From assembly GCF_012927265.1 (NCBI RefSeq), contig NZ_JABBGF010000001.1, positions 804,502-868,501 on the forward strand: DNA of 64,000 nucleotides, written 5' to 3'. The position numbers and the translations under genes were made by a program. The notes beneath the pieces were generated by a model, which saw only the letters and a program-made list of their open reading frames with translations, was not told the DNA's origin and did not search any database. The DNA is from Chryseobacterium cheonjiense (GTDB lineage: Bacteria > Bacteroidota > Bacteroidia > Flavobacteriales > Weeksellaceae). Shown piece after piece: positions 19,427 to 28,510 of the stretch (its first letter is position 1; every line of letters begins with the position of its first letter).

Positions 19427-20734
19427 CTATTTCACGATCAGCTTTTTCGTTTCCGTCTGTCCGCCGAACGTTATCTTCACAAGATAATTTCCTGGAGAGA
19501 GGTGCGAAAGATTCAGATCCTGTTTATAAAAGCCCGTCTGGTTGGTAAGTTCAGCAGAATGCACTTTTTTTCCGGATAGATCATAAATCTCTACATTCCC
19601 TTTACCGCTGAGCTTTTCTTTAACATCAAATAAAACAGTGACCTGCTTATCTGCCGTTGTCGGGTTAGGATAAATTCCGAAAGAAGCTTTTTTACCGGAA
19701 GCATCTATTGTTCCTAAAAATGATGTAATATTTTTATACTTAAAATACATATTTCCGGTCTGGGAACCTTCGTTTGAAGTGAAATACATTCTGTAATAAT
19801 CAGAACCCTGTTTGATGTAATACACTACGTCACTGTAAACACCTACCGTCGGTTTCCAGGAATGACCGATGGTTGTAATATTGTTTGAAAATGAAGAAGC
19901 TACAGGAAGAGTAGAAGCTGTAGTTGCCTGAGTCTCGGGCTGTACTTTGGCTACCGTGATATTGCTGTTCTGTATCACGCCGGACATTCTGTATTTCGTA
20001 GTAGCAGGCTGACCTGTATTCGGGTCGGTGTACGGATAATCGGTCCAGTATCTTGTAAACATAAGGTCCCAGTTGGCTTTTGGAGGCTCCAGATTAGTTA
20101 CTTTATCTTCGGTTGCAAAAGAGAAATAGTTAAAATACGCATCGTCGGTTCCGTTGGCTATGGTTTTTGAAACGGTGGTATCCCATGACGAAGTTGCCGG
20201 GTTCCATTTGGCATATTTGAAAGTGTAGCCTCCGAAATAATCGTCAATCATGAATTTGTAATAGGTATTGCTCAAAACATATTTCAGGATAAAAATTACT
20301 TTTCCTTCAATATGATGATTTCCGGGATTGTATTCGCCCCAGCCGTAAGTAGCTGTTCCCTGCTCGAAAGCACCTTCCTGAATAGATGTTGTATTGTCAA
20401 GATTATATAGCGGCGATCCGTAAGCAGCAACACTGTTAGTTGTAATAGAATTCCAGTCGTTCGGATTAGCGGAAGCCTGATATACTTCGATATTTTGAGC
20501 ATCATTAATTCTTGTCCCGAAATTCATGCTGGAGTTTCTGTAGAAAGCTATATCCCAGGTATTGGCTGGTTGAGGGACCATTGCATTGCTACTCAGATCA
20601 AAAAATACACGGTTCTGGTAGCTTGCGCCCATCGTCATATTTACTGTCGTATATCCGTTGGCATCAACCTGCGAAAGAACAGTCTGCTGAACTCCTAAAG
20701 CAAGCATTGAAGCGAAAAGTAGTTTTGTTTTCAT
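19427..20734 (-). CDS. T9SS-secreted HmuY-like protein
   Basis: 435 aa. Signal peptide at 1-21 (MKTKLLFASMLALGVQQTVLS). Residues about 50-320 have the HmuY-like layout: WDIAFYRNSSMNFGT early and NWDLMFTRYWTDYP later, with many Tyr/Trp strands. The last about 85 residues are a type A sorting domain (FGIYPNPTTADKQV ... LSPGNYLVKITFGGQTETKKLIVK), directing export through the type IX system. With the heme-uptake operon close by and a shared iron-type promoter, a secreted hemophore or heme-binding role is inferred. Function is not proven by sequence alone. Confidence 0.85.
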   Translation of the reverse strand: MKTKLLFASMLALGVQQTVLSQVDANGYTTVNMTMGASYQNRVFFDLSSNAMVPQPANTWDIAFYRNSSMNFGTRINDAQNIEVYQASANPNDWNSITTNSVAAYGSPLYNLDNTTSIQEGAFEQGTATYGWGEYNPGNHHIEGKVIFILKYVLSNTYYKFMIDDYFGGYTFKYAKWNPATSSWDTTVSKTIANGTDDAYFNYFSFATEDKVTNLEPPKANWDLMFTRYWTDYPYTDPNTGQPATTKYRMSGVIQNSNITVAKVQPETQATTASTLPVASSFSNNITTIGHSWKPTVGVYSDVVYYIKQGSDYYRMYFTSNEGSQTGNMYFKYKNITSFLGTIDASGKKASFGIYPNPTTADKQVTVLFDVKEKLSGKGNVEIYDLSGKKVHSAELTNQTGFYKQDLNLSHLSPGNYLVKITFGGQTETKKLIVK

Positions 20735-20754
20735 AATATCAGATGTAAATTATT

Positions 20755-20822
20755 ATTTAGAATTATTCTACAAAAATATATTATTTATTTTTATTTGTTC
20801 TAAATAAAATATGATTTTTGTC
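20755..20822. promoter_or_regulatory. Promoter with probable Fur operator, copy A
   Basis: Palindrome TAGAATTATTCTA (20758-20770, arms 6-1-6 within TTTAGAATTATTCTA) directly follows a minus-strand -7 element TATTTTTG (20771-20778), so a bound repressor would cover the start of transcription of the gene ending at 19427. A second half-site TTCTAAATAAA lies at 20798-20808. The whole 68 bp is about 59/68 identical to 21781-21848. The motif resembles Bacteroidetes Fur boxes; assignment to Fur is inference. Confidence 0.65.
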
Positions 20823-20887
20823 GTGTTTTAAATTTAAATTTTAATTATTTAAAGAAAATAATGAGCTTCAGCCTACTCTTAAAACAT

Positions 20888-20923
20888 AAAAAAAGACCGA
20901 TCTATGAAATCATAAATCAGTCT
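20888..20923 (-). terminator. Terminator after the second T9SS gene
   Basis: Minus-strand stem AGACTGATTTATG / CATAGATCGGTCT with a short loop and a following T run (A run on plus, about 20888-20894). Confidence 0.75.
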
Positions 20924-20949
20924 CCCGCCGTAAGGCTGTCTAATTAATC

Positions 20950-21768
20950 TTATTTCTTTATAAACTTGGATTTTACTGCAGAACCTTCTGTAGTTTCAAT
21001 AATGATATAATATACTCCTGTCTGCAATGTGCTGATATCGAAAGATCTTCCGGCTAATTTGCCGCCCGCCACTTTTTGTCCGGATGCAGAATAAATACTG
21101 ATGTTTTTCGGATCTTTTTTGGAGATAAACTGTAAAGCGGTATTTTCTGCATTCACTGCAAATTTTACAGATTCCTTAGATTTGATCTGATCAGAAACAG
21201 CAAGATTGGAAGCGGTGTTATATACAACATTATCAATCTGTACCGCAACATGTGTTGCTGAAGGGGTAAACCGGAATACAATATACTGAGATGAAGAAGC
21301 CGGAATGGTAAGGCTGATATTCTGAACGGCTCCGATTGTTGATACGGTGATTGGATTTCCAACGGCAACAAATGTAGACATATCCGCAGGGTTTGAAGCC
21401 AGTCCGATTTGTATCGTTCCGGGACCGGGCGACGGGGAAACTAACGTTGTCTGGAATGATAATGTTTTGTCGCCTGCAGGAGCTGTAATCTGGGGAGAAA
21501 TAAGGTAAGATGGCGCAGAACCGTTGTTTCCGGCATAAGACTGTACAAACTTATTGGCAGAATTACTATTGTCTATAGCAACGATCATTCTGGGAGACAC
21601 CGGTGGGAATTCCTGAGTTGGAGAAGCCGTTATGGCCGACCAGCCGCCTTGTGGGAAAGTAGTGTTTCCTGCGGTAAAGCCGTCAAAGTTTTCATTAAGT
21701 GTTGCTACCTGCGCCTGTGCAGCCATTGCTGTAAAGAGTAAAGTTCCTAAAAGTAGTCTTAGTTTCAT
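20950..21768 (-). CDS. T9SS-secreted protein with choice-of-anchor J-like domain
   Basis: 272 aa. Signal peptide at 1-19 (MKLRLLLGTLLFTAMAAQA). Residues about 20-190 (LNENFDGFTAGNTTFPQGGW, SYLISPQITAPAGDKTLSF, VAVQIDNVVYN) match the jelly-roll choice-of-anchor J/cleaved-adhesin type domain, which in gingipain-related proteins binds proteins or glycans. The end (NISIYSASGQKVAGGKL ... FIKK) is a type A sorting domain. It shares a divergent promoter with the TonB receptor, so it is inferred to be iron-regulated and perhaps a surface binder of a heme-protein source. Confidence 0.85.
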   Translation of the reverse strand: MKLRLLLGTLLFTAMAAQAQVATLNENFDGFTAGNTTFPQGGWSAITASPTQEFPPVSPRMIVAIDNSNSANKFVQSYAGNNGSAPSYLISPQITAPAGDKTLSFQTTLVSPSPGPGTIQIGLASNPADMSTFVAVGNPITVSTIGAVQNISLTIPASSSQYIVFRFTPSATHVAVQIDNVVYNTASNLAVSDQIKSKESVKFAVNAENTALQFISKKDPKNISIYSASGQKVAGGKLAGRSFDISTLQTGVYYIIIETTEGSAVKSKFIKK

Positions 21769-21780
21769 AACGTTATTTTT

Positions 21781-21848
21781 ATTTAGAATTATTCCACAAA
21801 ATTATAATATTTATTTTTAACTGTTCTAAATAAAATTATATATTTGTC
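21781..21848. promoter_or_regulatory. Divergent promoter with probable Fur operator, copy B
   Basis: On the minus strand TAATTTTG is followed at once by the box ending TTTAGAATTATTC; on the plus strand TATATTTG (21839-21846) serves the TonB receptor at 21864 and GTTCTAAATAAA lies just upstream. It is the paralogue of 20755-20822 and places the T9SS gene and the heme operon under one regulator. Confidence 0.65.
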
Positions 21849-21863
21849 AAAAATTTTTCGTCT

Positions 21864-23999
21864 ATGAAAAAGAAAGTGCTTTCCATACTATCATTATCCG
21901 TTATTTTATGGGTGAATGCACAGGAAAAAGATTCTCTTAAGCAGAAAACAATCGATGAGGTTGTCATTACCGGACAATTCATGCAGCAGTCAATTGACAA
22001 ATCGATCTATAAAGTTGAAGTAATTGATGCACAGCAGATCAAAAATATGGCGGTGACGAATGTTGCCGAAGTGCTGAATCAGAATCTTAACATTTTAATA
22101 GAACCCGGCAAAAGCTCAGGAAATTCAACGGCCAACATCATGGGGCTCAGTGGCGAATACACCAAGATTCTTATTGATAATATTCCTGTGGTGAGTGATG
22201 AAGGCATGGGAAATCTTGTTGACCTTACTAAAATCAATGTCAATAATATTGAAAGAATTGAGGTTGTAAAAGGTTCAATGGGCGTGGAATACGGAAATAA
22301 TGCGGTAGCCGGAGTTATCAATATCATTACGAAAAAAAATTATAGTAAAAAGTTTACCGCGCTGGCATCCATACAGGAAGAAACAGTACGAAATGACTAC
22401 GACTGGTTCAAAAAAGGAAACGGACGCCATATCCAGTCACTGAATTTTGGGTACAGGTTTAATGACAACTGGTCTCTTTCTGCAGATATTAATCATAATG
22501 ATTTCCAGGGTTATAAAGGTTCGCTTAACGGATATAAATATTTTAGTGAAAATAACGACGGAAAGCGCGGGTACGACTGGCAGCCGAAAGATCAGCTCAC
22601 CGTAAACGGAACCATCCGTTACAGCAAAAACGCTACGAGTTTTTTTTACAAGCTGAACTTTCTTACGGAAGAAATCAACTACTATAATCCTTTAGTTACG
22701 GATCTTCCATTGGGCGGAGGAAACAGGACGTATACTGCAAACGACAAAGATTATCACACCAACCGCTGGATTCATCAGTTTAATATTCAGACAAAATTCG
22801 GAAGAATTAACTATAACGGAGACTTCTCTTATCAAAGCCAGGAAAGAAAATCACAGGTTTATACGTATGATGTTCCCAACCGACAGGAAATCTCCAGAGA
22901 TTCTGAAATTACATTCTACAAATCCGACGTATTGTACTCAAGAGGAATGTTCAATAATTTTTTAGATAATGAAAAAATTAATTTTCAGCTTGGATACGAA
23001 TTAGACCGTACGAAGGGTTTTGCCGATGCAACTACTTTTGAAAGCAATAACAATGGAAAAAGCATTGAACGCGCTATATTCAATTATGCCAATTTCTTAT
23101 CAGCCGAATGGAAAGTAAATGACTGGTTTTCATTCCGTCCCGGAGTAAGGCTGGCCCTGAGCGACAGGTTCAGTTCGCAATATAACTATTCAGGAACATT
23201 AAGATTTACAACCTCTGAAAATTCGGACATCCGTGCCGTTTTCGGTTCAGCCAACCGATTTCCAACTTACGATGAATTATACACTTTTGTAGTTGATAAC
23301 AATCACGACATCAGAGGAAATGAAAATTTAAAACCTGAAACCGGTTATTCTGCTTCCGTTTTCTGGGACTATGCTTTAACCAACTCCAGCAACTGGAAAT
23401 TTAATTTCAGCCTATCCGGAATGTACCTTGATGTGCAAAACAGAATACAGGATGTGATTATCAACAACAGCCCGCTGCAAATAACTTTCCTGAATGTAGA
23501 CGATTACAGATCAATCTTATTCGGAGGGGGAATTAACGTAAGAAAAGGAGATCTTTCTTTGAATGCAGGAGTTTCGGTTATGGGCGTTTCACAGGTTTTA
23601 AATACAGGAAACATCACTTCACCTGATGATTATAATTATTATGCTGAAGCAAATCTTGCCGCCAACTACACTTTGCCGGTGTCAAAAACTTTGTTTGCAC
23701 TGTATTATAAATACACCGGAACTCAGCGACGCTACACCTACCAGGGAAAAGAAAACGATCCGGGAGATCCGGGGCAATATATTTTAGGGGAAATCGGGGA
23801 TTTCAATATGTTGAATTTCACAGTGAGCCAGCCTTTCTTTAAAAACCATTTTGAAATAAGTGCGGGAATTAAAAACATCTTCGACGTGACGAGTGTGAAA
23901 AATACCATTCAGTCTGGGGATACCCACAATGCCTCTTCCGGACTGCAGAATCTGTTCTATGGACGAAGTTATTTCATGAGGTTAAATTATAATTTTTAA
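21864..23999 (+). CDS. hmuR: TonB-dependent heme receptor
   Basis: 711 aa. Signal peptide (MKKKVLSILSLSVILWVNA), then TonB box/plug start IDEVVITGQFMQQSIDKSIY, plug end RIEVVKGSMGVEYGNNAVAGVINIITKK and a beta barrel ending LFYGRSYFMRLNYNF with a terminal aromatic. NRFPTYDELYTFV followed by RGNENLKPETGYS corresponds to the FRAP/NPNL region of heme receptors. No carboxypeptidase-like N-domain is present. It brings heme across the outer membrane using TonB energy. The following genes fit heme use, so the hmuR name is applied by context. Confidence 0.9.
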   Translation: MKKKVLSILSLSVILWVNAQEKDSLKQKTIDEVVITGQFMQQSIDKSIYKVEVIDAQQIKNMAVTNVAEVLNQNLNILIEPGKSSGNSTANIMGLSGEYTKILIDNIPVVSDEGMGNLVDLTKINVNNIERIEVVKGSMGVEYGNNAVAGVINIITKKNYSKKFTALASIQEETVRNDYDWFKKGNGRHIQSLNFGYRFNDNWSLSADINHNDFQGYKGSLNGYKYFSENNDGKRGYDWQPKDQLTVNGTIRYSKNATSFFYKLNFLTEEINYYNPLVTDLPLGGGNRTYTANDKDYHTNRWIHQFNIQTKFGRINYNGDFSYQSQERKSQVYTYDVPNRQEISRDSEITFYKSDVLYSRGMFNNFLDNEKINFQLGYELDRTKGFADATTFESNNNGKSIERAIFNYANFLSAEWKVNDWFSFRPGVRLALSDRFSSQYNYSGTLRFTTSENSDIRAVFGSANRFPTYDELYTFVVDNNHDIRGNENLKPETGYSASVFWDYALTNSSNWKFNFSLSGMYLDVQNRIQDVIINNSPLQITFLNVDDYRSILFGGGINVRKGDLSLNAGVSVMGVSQVLNTGNITSPDDYNYYAEANLAANYTLPVSKTLFALYYKYTGTQRRYTYQGKENDPGDPGQYILGEIGDFNMLNFTVSQPFFKNHFEISAGIKNIFDVTSVKNTIQSGDTHNASSGLQNLFYGRSYFMRLNYNF

Positions 24000-24010
24000 A
24001 TACATTAAAA

Positions 24011-25138
24011 ATGAAAAAAATACTCTATTGTTTGCTTGTAGGAGCTTCCTTTATTTCTCAGTCATGTATTAATGATAATGAAGATCCTGTATCGGTAGCC
24101 AAAATAGAAGGAGCCATTGCAGATCCAAGGGTAGGCGGGGCAACACAACCCAATCAGGTGTGGATTGATCTCAGCGAAACTGATCCGATAACGAAAGGAC
24201 CTGTACAAAAACTGACCAGAAGAACCGACTGGGATCTCGCCTTGTATTCGGGACCGGAATTTAAAGTAGTGTTGAATTCTTCCATCATGATGGCTGCAGC
24301 TAAAATCCCTAATGTTACAGATTTCAGTCAGGTAACGGAAGCTACCGTTTCCACCTTGAAAAATCAGGTTCAGGTAGCCAATTTCAATCCTGCCAACGAG
24401 GTTTATATCGATGATGTCAAAGGAAATTTTCCCTCCGGATATACTGCTATTGAAGAAATTAAAGCCAATGATTCTGAGAATGCGGTTTATCTTGTCAATA
24501 TGGGTAAAGAAATCTACAATGGTTCGGTACCCGTTGGTTCTGTAGCTACGGGAGGTGACAGCCGCGGATGGAAAAAAGTACAGATTTTACGGTCTGGGGA
24601 AGGCTATAAAGTAAAATCAGCAGATATTGATGGCAATAATTATTTTGAAATAACGGTAGCCAAAAATACTCTCTATAACTATAATTTTATCAGTTTAAAA
24701 AATAAAAACGAAGTATCCATTCAACCCGAAAAGAAAAAGTGGGACCTTTGTTTCACGGTATTCACCAACACCATTTCCGGAGCAGGAAGCTATATTTATG
24801 CCGACTTTGTAACGATCAATAATGTCGGCGGAACAGGCGCTTATGAGGTAATTGTTCCTGCAGGAACTTCAGGAGTGGAAGCGTATAATAATTTTAAAAC
24901 TTCTGATATTGATCCATCCAAATTCATCTACGATGATCAGCGTGTAATCGGGTCCAACTGGAGGAATCCCGTAGGCACCAATGGTCTGGAAGTTTACGGG
25001 GATCGTTTTTATATTCTCAAAGATCCCAACGGGTATTATTTCAAGCTGAGATTTACCAGACTTACCAAAGCAAATACGGACGATCAGGGAGTTAAAGACG
25101 AAAGAGGTTTCCCTTCTTTCGAATACAAACCTTTGTAA
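24011..25138 (+). CDS. hmuY: HmuY family heme-binding lipoprotein
   Basis: 375 aa. Signal peptide with lipobox (FISQSC at residue 19) predicts a surface or outer-membrane lipoprotein. Paired HmuY blocks are present: RTDWDLALYSGPEFKVVLNSS, KKWDLCFTVFTNTISGAGSYIYADF and NWRNPVG...GDRFYILKDPNGYYFKLRFTRL. HmuY takes heme from host proteins and passes it to the HmuR receptor encoded 11 bp upstream. The protein is longer than the 216-aa Porphyromonas HmuY, as usual in Flavobacteriia. Confidence 0.9.
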   Translation: MKKILYCLLVGASFISQSCINDNEDPVSVAKIEGAIADPRVGGATQPNQVWIDLSETDPITKGPVQKLTRRTDWDLALYSGPEFKVVLNSSIMMAAAKIPNVTDFSQVTEATVSTLKNQVQVANFNPANEVYIDDVKGNFPSGYTAIEEIKANDSENAVYLVNMGKEIYNGSVPVGSVATGGDSRGWKKVQILRSGEGYKVKSADIDGNNYFEITVAKNTLYNYNFISLKNKNEVSIQPEKKKWDLCFTVFTNTISGAGSYIYADFVTINNVGGTGAYEVIVPAGTSGVEAYNNFKTSDIDPSKFIYDDQRVIGSNWRNPVGTNGLEVYGDRFYILKDPNGYYFKLRFTRLTKANTDDQGVKDERGFPSFEYKPL

Positions 25139-25181
25139 GATTTTACATTTTCTCTATTCAATAAATCAAATAAGTATATCT

Positions 25182-26060
25182 ATGAAAAAATTCATCTTTG
25201 CAGCTTCTGTACTGATGGCAGTATATTCCTGCAAAAAAGAAGAGGGTGCTAAAACGGAAACTCAAACGGAAACAAAAGCCGAAACACCGAAATCAAGTAA
25301 TAAAATTGTAACACTTAACGGTGGGATCACAGAAATTGTAGCAGCTTTAGGCCACGAAAAAGAAATCGTGGGAACAGATGTTACCAGTACTTATCCTGAA
25401 TCACTAAAAGCGACAGCGAAAGACCTGGGTCATGTACGATCAATGACCATCGAGCCGATCATGGCCGTATCTCCGACATTGATTTTAGCTTCAGATAAAG
25501 ACATCAACCCGGAACTGATGGGTAAAATCAAATCTTCAGGAATTAAAACTGAAATTTTCAAACAGGAATTTACCGTAGACGGAACCAAAAAGCTGATTGC
25601 AGATGTTGCCAAAGCCACCGGAAATACAGATTATCAAAAGCTCAATGACAAAATTGATGCTGATTTGAAACAGATTCAGCGTATCGCTAAAAAGCCGAAA
25701 GTATTATTCATCTACGCCAGAGGAAATACGCTGATGGTTTCAGGAAAAAATACACCCATGGCTTCTTTAATTGAAATTGCAGGAGGTGAAAATGCAGTTA
25801 ATGACTTTGAAGATTTTAAACCTTTAACACCGGAAGCTGTTGTAAAAGCAAACCCTGATGTTTTATTCTTCTTCACCAGCGGACTGCAGGGTGCCGGAGG
25901 AAATGAAGGCGCGCTTAAAATGCCGGGTGTTGCACAAACCAACGCCGGAAAAAATAAAAAGATCATCGCAATGGATGGCGGACTGGTTTCCGGTTTCGGG
26001 CCAAGGCTGGGTGAGGCTGCTGTGGAATTAAACAAACTTTTCATTGAAAACGCAAAGTAA
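25182..26060 (+). CDS. hmuT: Heme ABC transporter substrate-binding lipoprotein
   Basis: 292 aa. Lipobox VYSCKKEE (Cys17). Residues 45-290 are a class III periplasmic-binding fold (KIVTLNGGITEIVAALGHEKEIVGTDVTSTYP) with the KPKVLFIYARG linker and ISIAEIAGG... EAVVKANPDVLFFFTSGL blocks of hemin/cobalamin-type binding proteins. It delivers heme to the permease encoded by the overlapping next gene. The 3' end overlaps that gene by 17 nt. Confidence 0.93.
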   Translation: MKKFIFAASVLMAVYSCKKEEGAKTETQTETKAETPKSSNKIVTLNGGITEIVAALGHEKEIVGTDVTSTYPESLKATAKDLGHVRSMTIEPIMAVSPTLILASDKDINPELMGKIKSSGIKTEIFKQEFTVDGTKKLIADVAKATGNTDYQKLNDKIDADLKQIQRIAKKPKVLFIYARGNTLMVSGKNTPMASLIEIAGGENAVNDFEDFKPLTPEAVVKANPDVLFFFTSGLQGAGGNEGALKMPGVAQTNAGKNKKIIAMDGGLVSGFGPRLGEAAVELNKLFIENAK

Positions 26061-27087
26061 ATTATACGTTTACCTTACCATAAGTGCCATACTGCTTCTC
26101 ATCATAGCGGTATGGTCACTTAATACCGGAGTTTATGATTTCGCCGGCAAATCTGCTTTTGAAGTGTTGGGAAAAGTTATAAAAGATAATCCGGGCTTGT
26201 CTTTAAGTGATCAATATGTAGTCTGGGACGTAAGAGCAGCCAGGATTATCATGGCGATACTCATCGGAAGTATGCTTGCCGTTTCCGGAACGAGCCTCCA
26301 GGGACTGTTTAAAAATCCGCTGGCAACAGGAGATTTAATCGGACTGACATCGGGAGCAACACTACTTGCCGCAATTACGATTGTTTTAGGAGGACATTTC
26401 AGACAGTATCTTCCTGAAGCTGTACAATTTTCGCTGGTGGGTATTGCCGCTTTTGCCGGTTCATTATTATCAATGTTGTTGGTGTATAAAATCTCAACAA
26501 GCGGCGGAAAAACCAATGTGGTTATGATGCTGTTGTCCGGAGTTGCTATTACAGCCATCGGATTTTCTATCACCGGATTCCTGATTTATATTTCAAAAGA
26601 CGAGCAGTTGAGAGATTTAACATTGTGGAATTTAGGAAGTTTAGCCGCTGCGACCTGGATGAAGAATATCATTTTGGGAATTGTTCTGATCATTTCCTAC
26701 ATCATTCTGTTGCCTAAAGGTAAAGCACTGAATGCCATGATGCTGGGTGAAAAAGATGCGCAACACTTGGGAATTAACGTCGAAGCCTTGAAAAAACAGA
26801 TTATCATTATTACGGCATTAATGATCGGAAGCTGCGTGGCATTTTCGGGAACAATTGGGTTTGTCGGACTTATTGTACCGTATATTTTAAGGCTTTTATT
26901 TAAATCAGATTATGCTTTCATCCTGCCTTTATCAGCAATCTGCGGAAGTATTTTATTATTAACGGCAGATACATTCAGCAGGAGCATTGTTGAACCTTCG
27001 GAGCTTCCTGTCGGGATTTTAACAGCATTAATGGGAGGTCCGATTTTCATTGCTATTTTAATTAAATTCAAAAAATCACTGTCATGA
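26044..27087 (+). CDS. hmuU: Heme ABC transporter permease (FecCD family)
   Basis: 347 aa, about 10 membrane helices. RAARIIMAILIGSMLAVSGTSLQGLFKNPLATGDLIGLTSG is the FecCD signature; GTIGFVGLIVPYILRLL precedes the ATPase-contact loop. The only reasonable start is TTG at 26044 (MKTQSKLYV when read as Met), 17 nt inside hmuT, suggesting translational coupling. It overlaps the ATPase gene by 4 nt (ATGA). It carries heme across the inner membrane. Confidence 0.93.
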   Translation: MKTQSKLYVYLTISAILLLIIAVWSLNTGVYDFAGKSAFEVLGKVIKDNPGLSLSDQYVVWDVRAARIIMAILIGSMLAVSGTSLQGLFKNPLATGDLIGLTSGATLLAAITIVLGGHFRQYLPEAVQFSLVGIAAFAGSLLSMLLVYKISTSGGKTNVVMMLLSGVAITAIGFSITGFLIYISKDEQLRDLTLWNLGSLAAATWMKNIILGIVLIISYIILLPKGKALNAMMLGEKDAQHLGINVEALKKQIIIITALMIGSCVAFSGTIGFVGLIVPYILRLLFKSDYAFILPLSAICGSILLLTADTFSRSIVEPSELPVGILTALMGGPIFIAILIKFKKSLS

Positions 27088-27854
27088 TAAAGGCACATCA
27101 GATCAGTTACAGACATAAAGAATTTCATATTCTGGATTCGGTGGATGTACATCTCGGATATGGAGAATTTTTGGCTATCGTCGGGCCGAACGGAGCAGGA
27201 AAATCAAGTCTGTTGAGTATTCTGGCGAATGAAGTAAAGTCAAAACAACAGGTTTTATTTAAAGATAAAAATATCAGCGACTGGAAAGTCAATGAGCTTT
27301 CAAAACATAAGGCAAAATTTTCACAGCATAACAGCAATGATATTCCGCTTGAGGTGAAAGATGTTGTGATGATGGGGCGCTATCCGTATTTCGATGCACA
27401 GCCGGCCCAGGAAGATTATGAAGCCATGAATACGATGATGTACGAAACCGATATTTTCCATCTTAAAGAAAGAGAATACAACACGTTATCAGGAGGTGAA
27501 AAACAAAGAGTGCACTTATCCAGGGTCATGGCGCAGCTTCAGAATGAAATTGCCCACAAAGTTCTTTTTCTTGATGAGCCTCTGAATAATCTGGATGTAA
27601 AACATCAGTACAAAGCATTGGAAATCATCAAAAAATTTACGGGAAAAACGAATTCAGCCATTGTTGTACTCCATGATCTGAATCTTGCTGCGCAGTACGC
27701 GGATAAAATCTTACTAATGAAATCAGGACGTGTGACGGCCTGCGGAACACCGGCAGAAGTTTTTACCGCAGAAAACATCAGTGAAGCCTACAATTTTCCC
27801 TGCACGATCTGTGATCATCCGATTACGGGCAGGCCAATGATTATTTTTGGATAA
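27084..27854 (+). CDS. hmuV: Heme ABC transporter ATP-binding protein
   Basis: 256 aa. Walker A GPNGAGKSS, Q-loop SQHNSNDIPLEVKDVVMMGRYPY, signature LSGGEKQRVHLSRVMAQ, Walker B KVLFLDEPLNNLD and the switch His in VVLHDLN are all intact, and the spacing is that of HmuV/FecE ATPases. The GRYPYFDAQPAQEDYEAMN segment is typical of heme importers. It powers the permease encoded by the preceding overlapping gene. Confidence 0.95.
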   Translation: MIKAHQISYRHKEFHILDSVDVHLGYGEFLAIVGPNGAGKSSLLSILANEVKSKQQVLFKDKNISDWKVNELSKHKAKFSQHNSNDIPLEVKDVVMMGRYPYFDAQPAQEDYEAMNTMMYETDIFHLKEREYNTLSGGEKQRVHLSRVMAQLQNEIAHKVLFLDEPLNNLDVKHQYKALEIIKKFTGKTNSAIVVLHDLNLAAQYADKILLMKSGRVTACGTPAEVFTAENISEAYNFPCTICDHPITGRPMIIFG

Positions 27855-27855
27855 T

Positions 27856-28506
27856 ATGGAAAAACAGGATTTAAAAATATTAGCACAAAACCTTGCCAAT
27901 CCGCAGGGAAAGAAGGGAATTGAAATTGGTGAGATGATGAATGCCACCAATATCGGGATGACACTGGAAAGTATTCAGACGCTTTTAATAGAAGACGATG
28001 AACACATTCTTGAAATCGGGCACGGAAATGCTGACCACGTAAAAAGCATTTTAAATAAAGCCACAAATATAAAATATACCGGAATTGATATTTCCGAAAC
28101 CATGCATCAGGAGGCGAAAAGACTGAATAAGCATTTTGAAGGTCAGGCGGATTTTGTTTTGTATGAGGGAAAGAAATTATCATTTCAGGATAAAACTTTC
28201 GACAAGATATTTACGGTAAACACCGTGTATTTCTGGGAGCAGCCTGTTGAATATTTAAATGAAATATACCGGATTCTAAAGGACAGCGGAACGTTTGTAC
28301 TCACGTTCGGACAACGAAATTTCATGGAAAAACTGCCTTTCACACAATTTGATTTCAAATTGTACAGCAACGCTGAAATGGAAGAGATAATCTCGAAAAG
28401 CCATTTTAAAAGAATGAAAATTTCAGAACGGGAAGAGCAGATCAAAAGCAAAACATCAGAAGAAACAATAACAAGAAATTATACAATTTTAACCATTAAA
28501 AAATAA
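27856..28506 (+). CDS. Class I SAM-dependent methyltransferase within the heme operon
   Basis: 216 aa from ATG at 27856 (MEKQDLKILAQNLANP); an earlier TTG at 27847 overlaps hmuV. The SAM motif is HILEIGHGNADHVKSIL (GxGxG-like, with His in place of the second Gly), then GIDISETMHQEAKRL (motif II acid) and FDKIFTVNTVYFWEQP. It is a small Rossmann methyltransferase of the UbiE/BioC superfamily. It lies 1 bp after hmuV and 4 bp before hmuS, so it is surely part of the operon. Its substrate is unknown; a heme breakdown product or a siderophore-like compound is conceivable. Confidence 0.9.
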   Translation: MEKQDLKILAQNLANPQGKKGIEIGEMMNATNIGMTLESIQTLLIEDDEHILEIGHGNADHVKSILNKATNIKYTGIDISETMHQEAKRLNKHFEGQADFVLYEGKKLSFQDKTFDKIFTVNTVYFWEQPVEYLNEIYRILKDSGTFVLTFGQRNFMEKLPFTQFDFKLYSNAEMEEIISKSHFKRMKISEREEQIKSKTSEETITRNYTILTIKK

Positions 28507-28510
28507 AATA

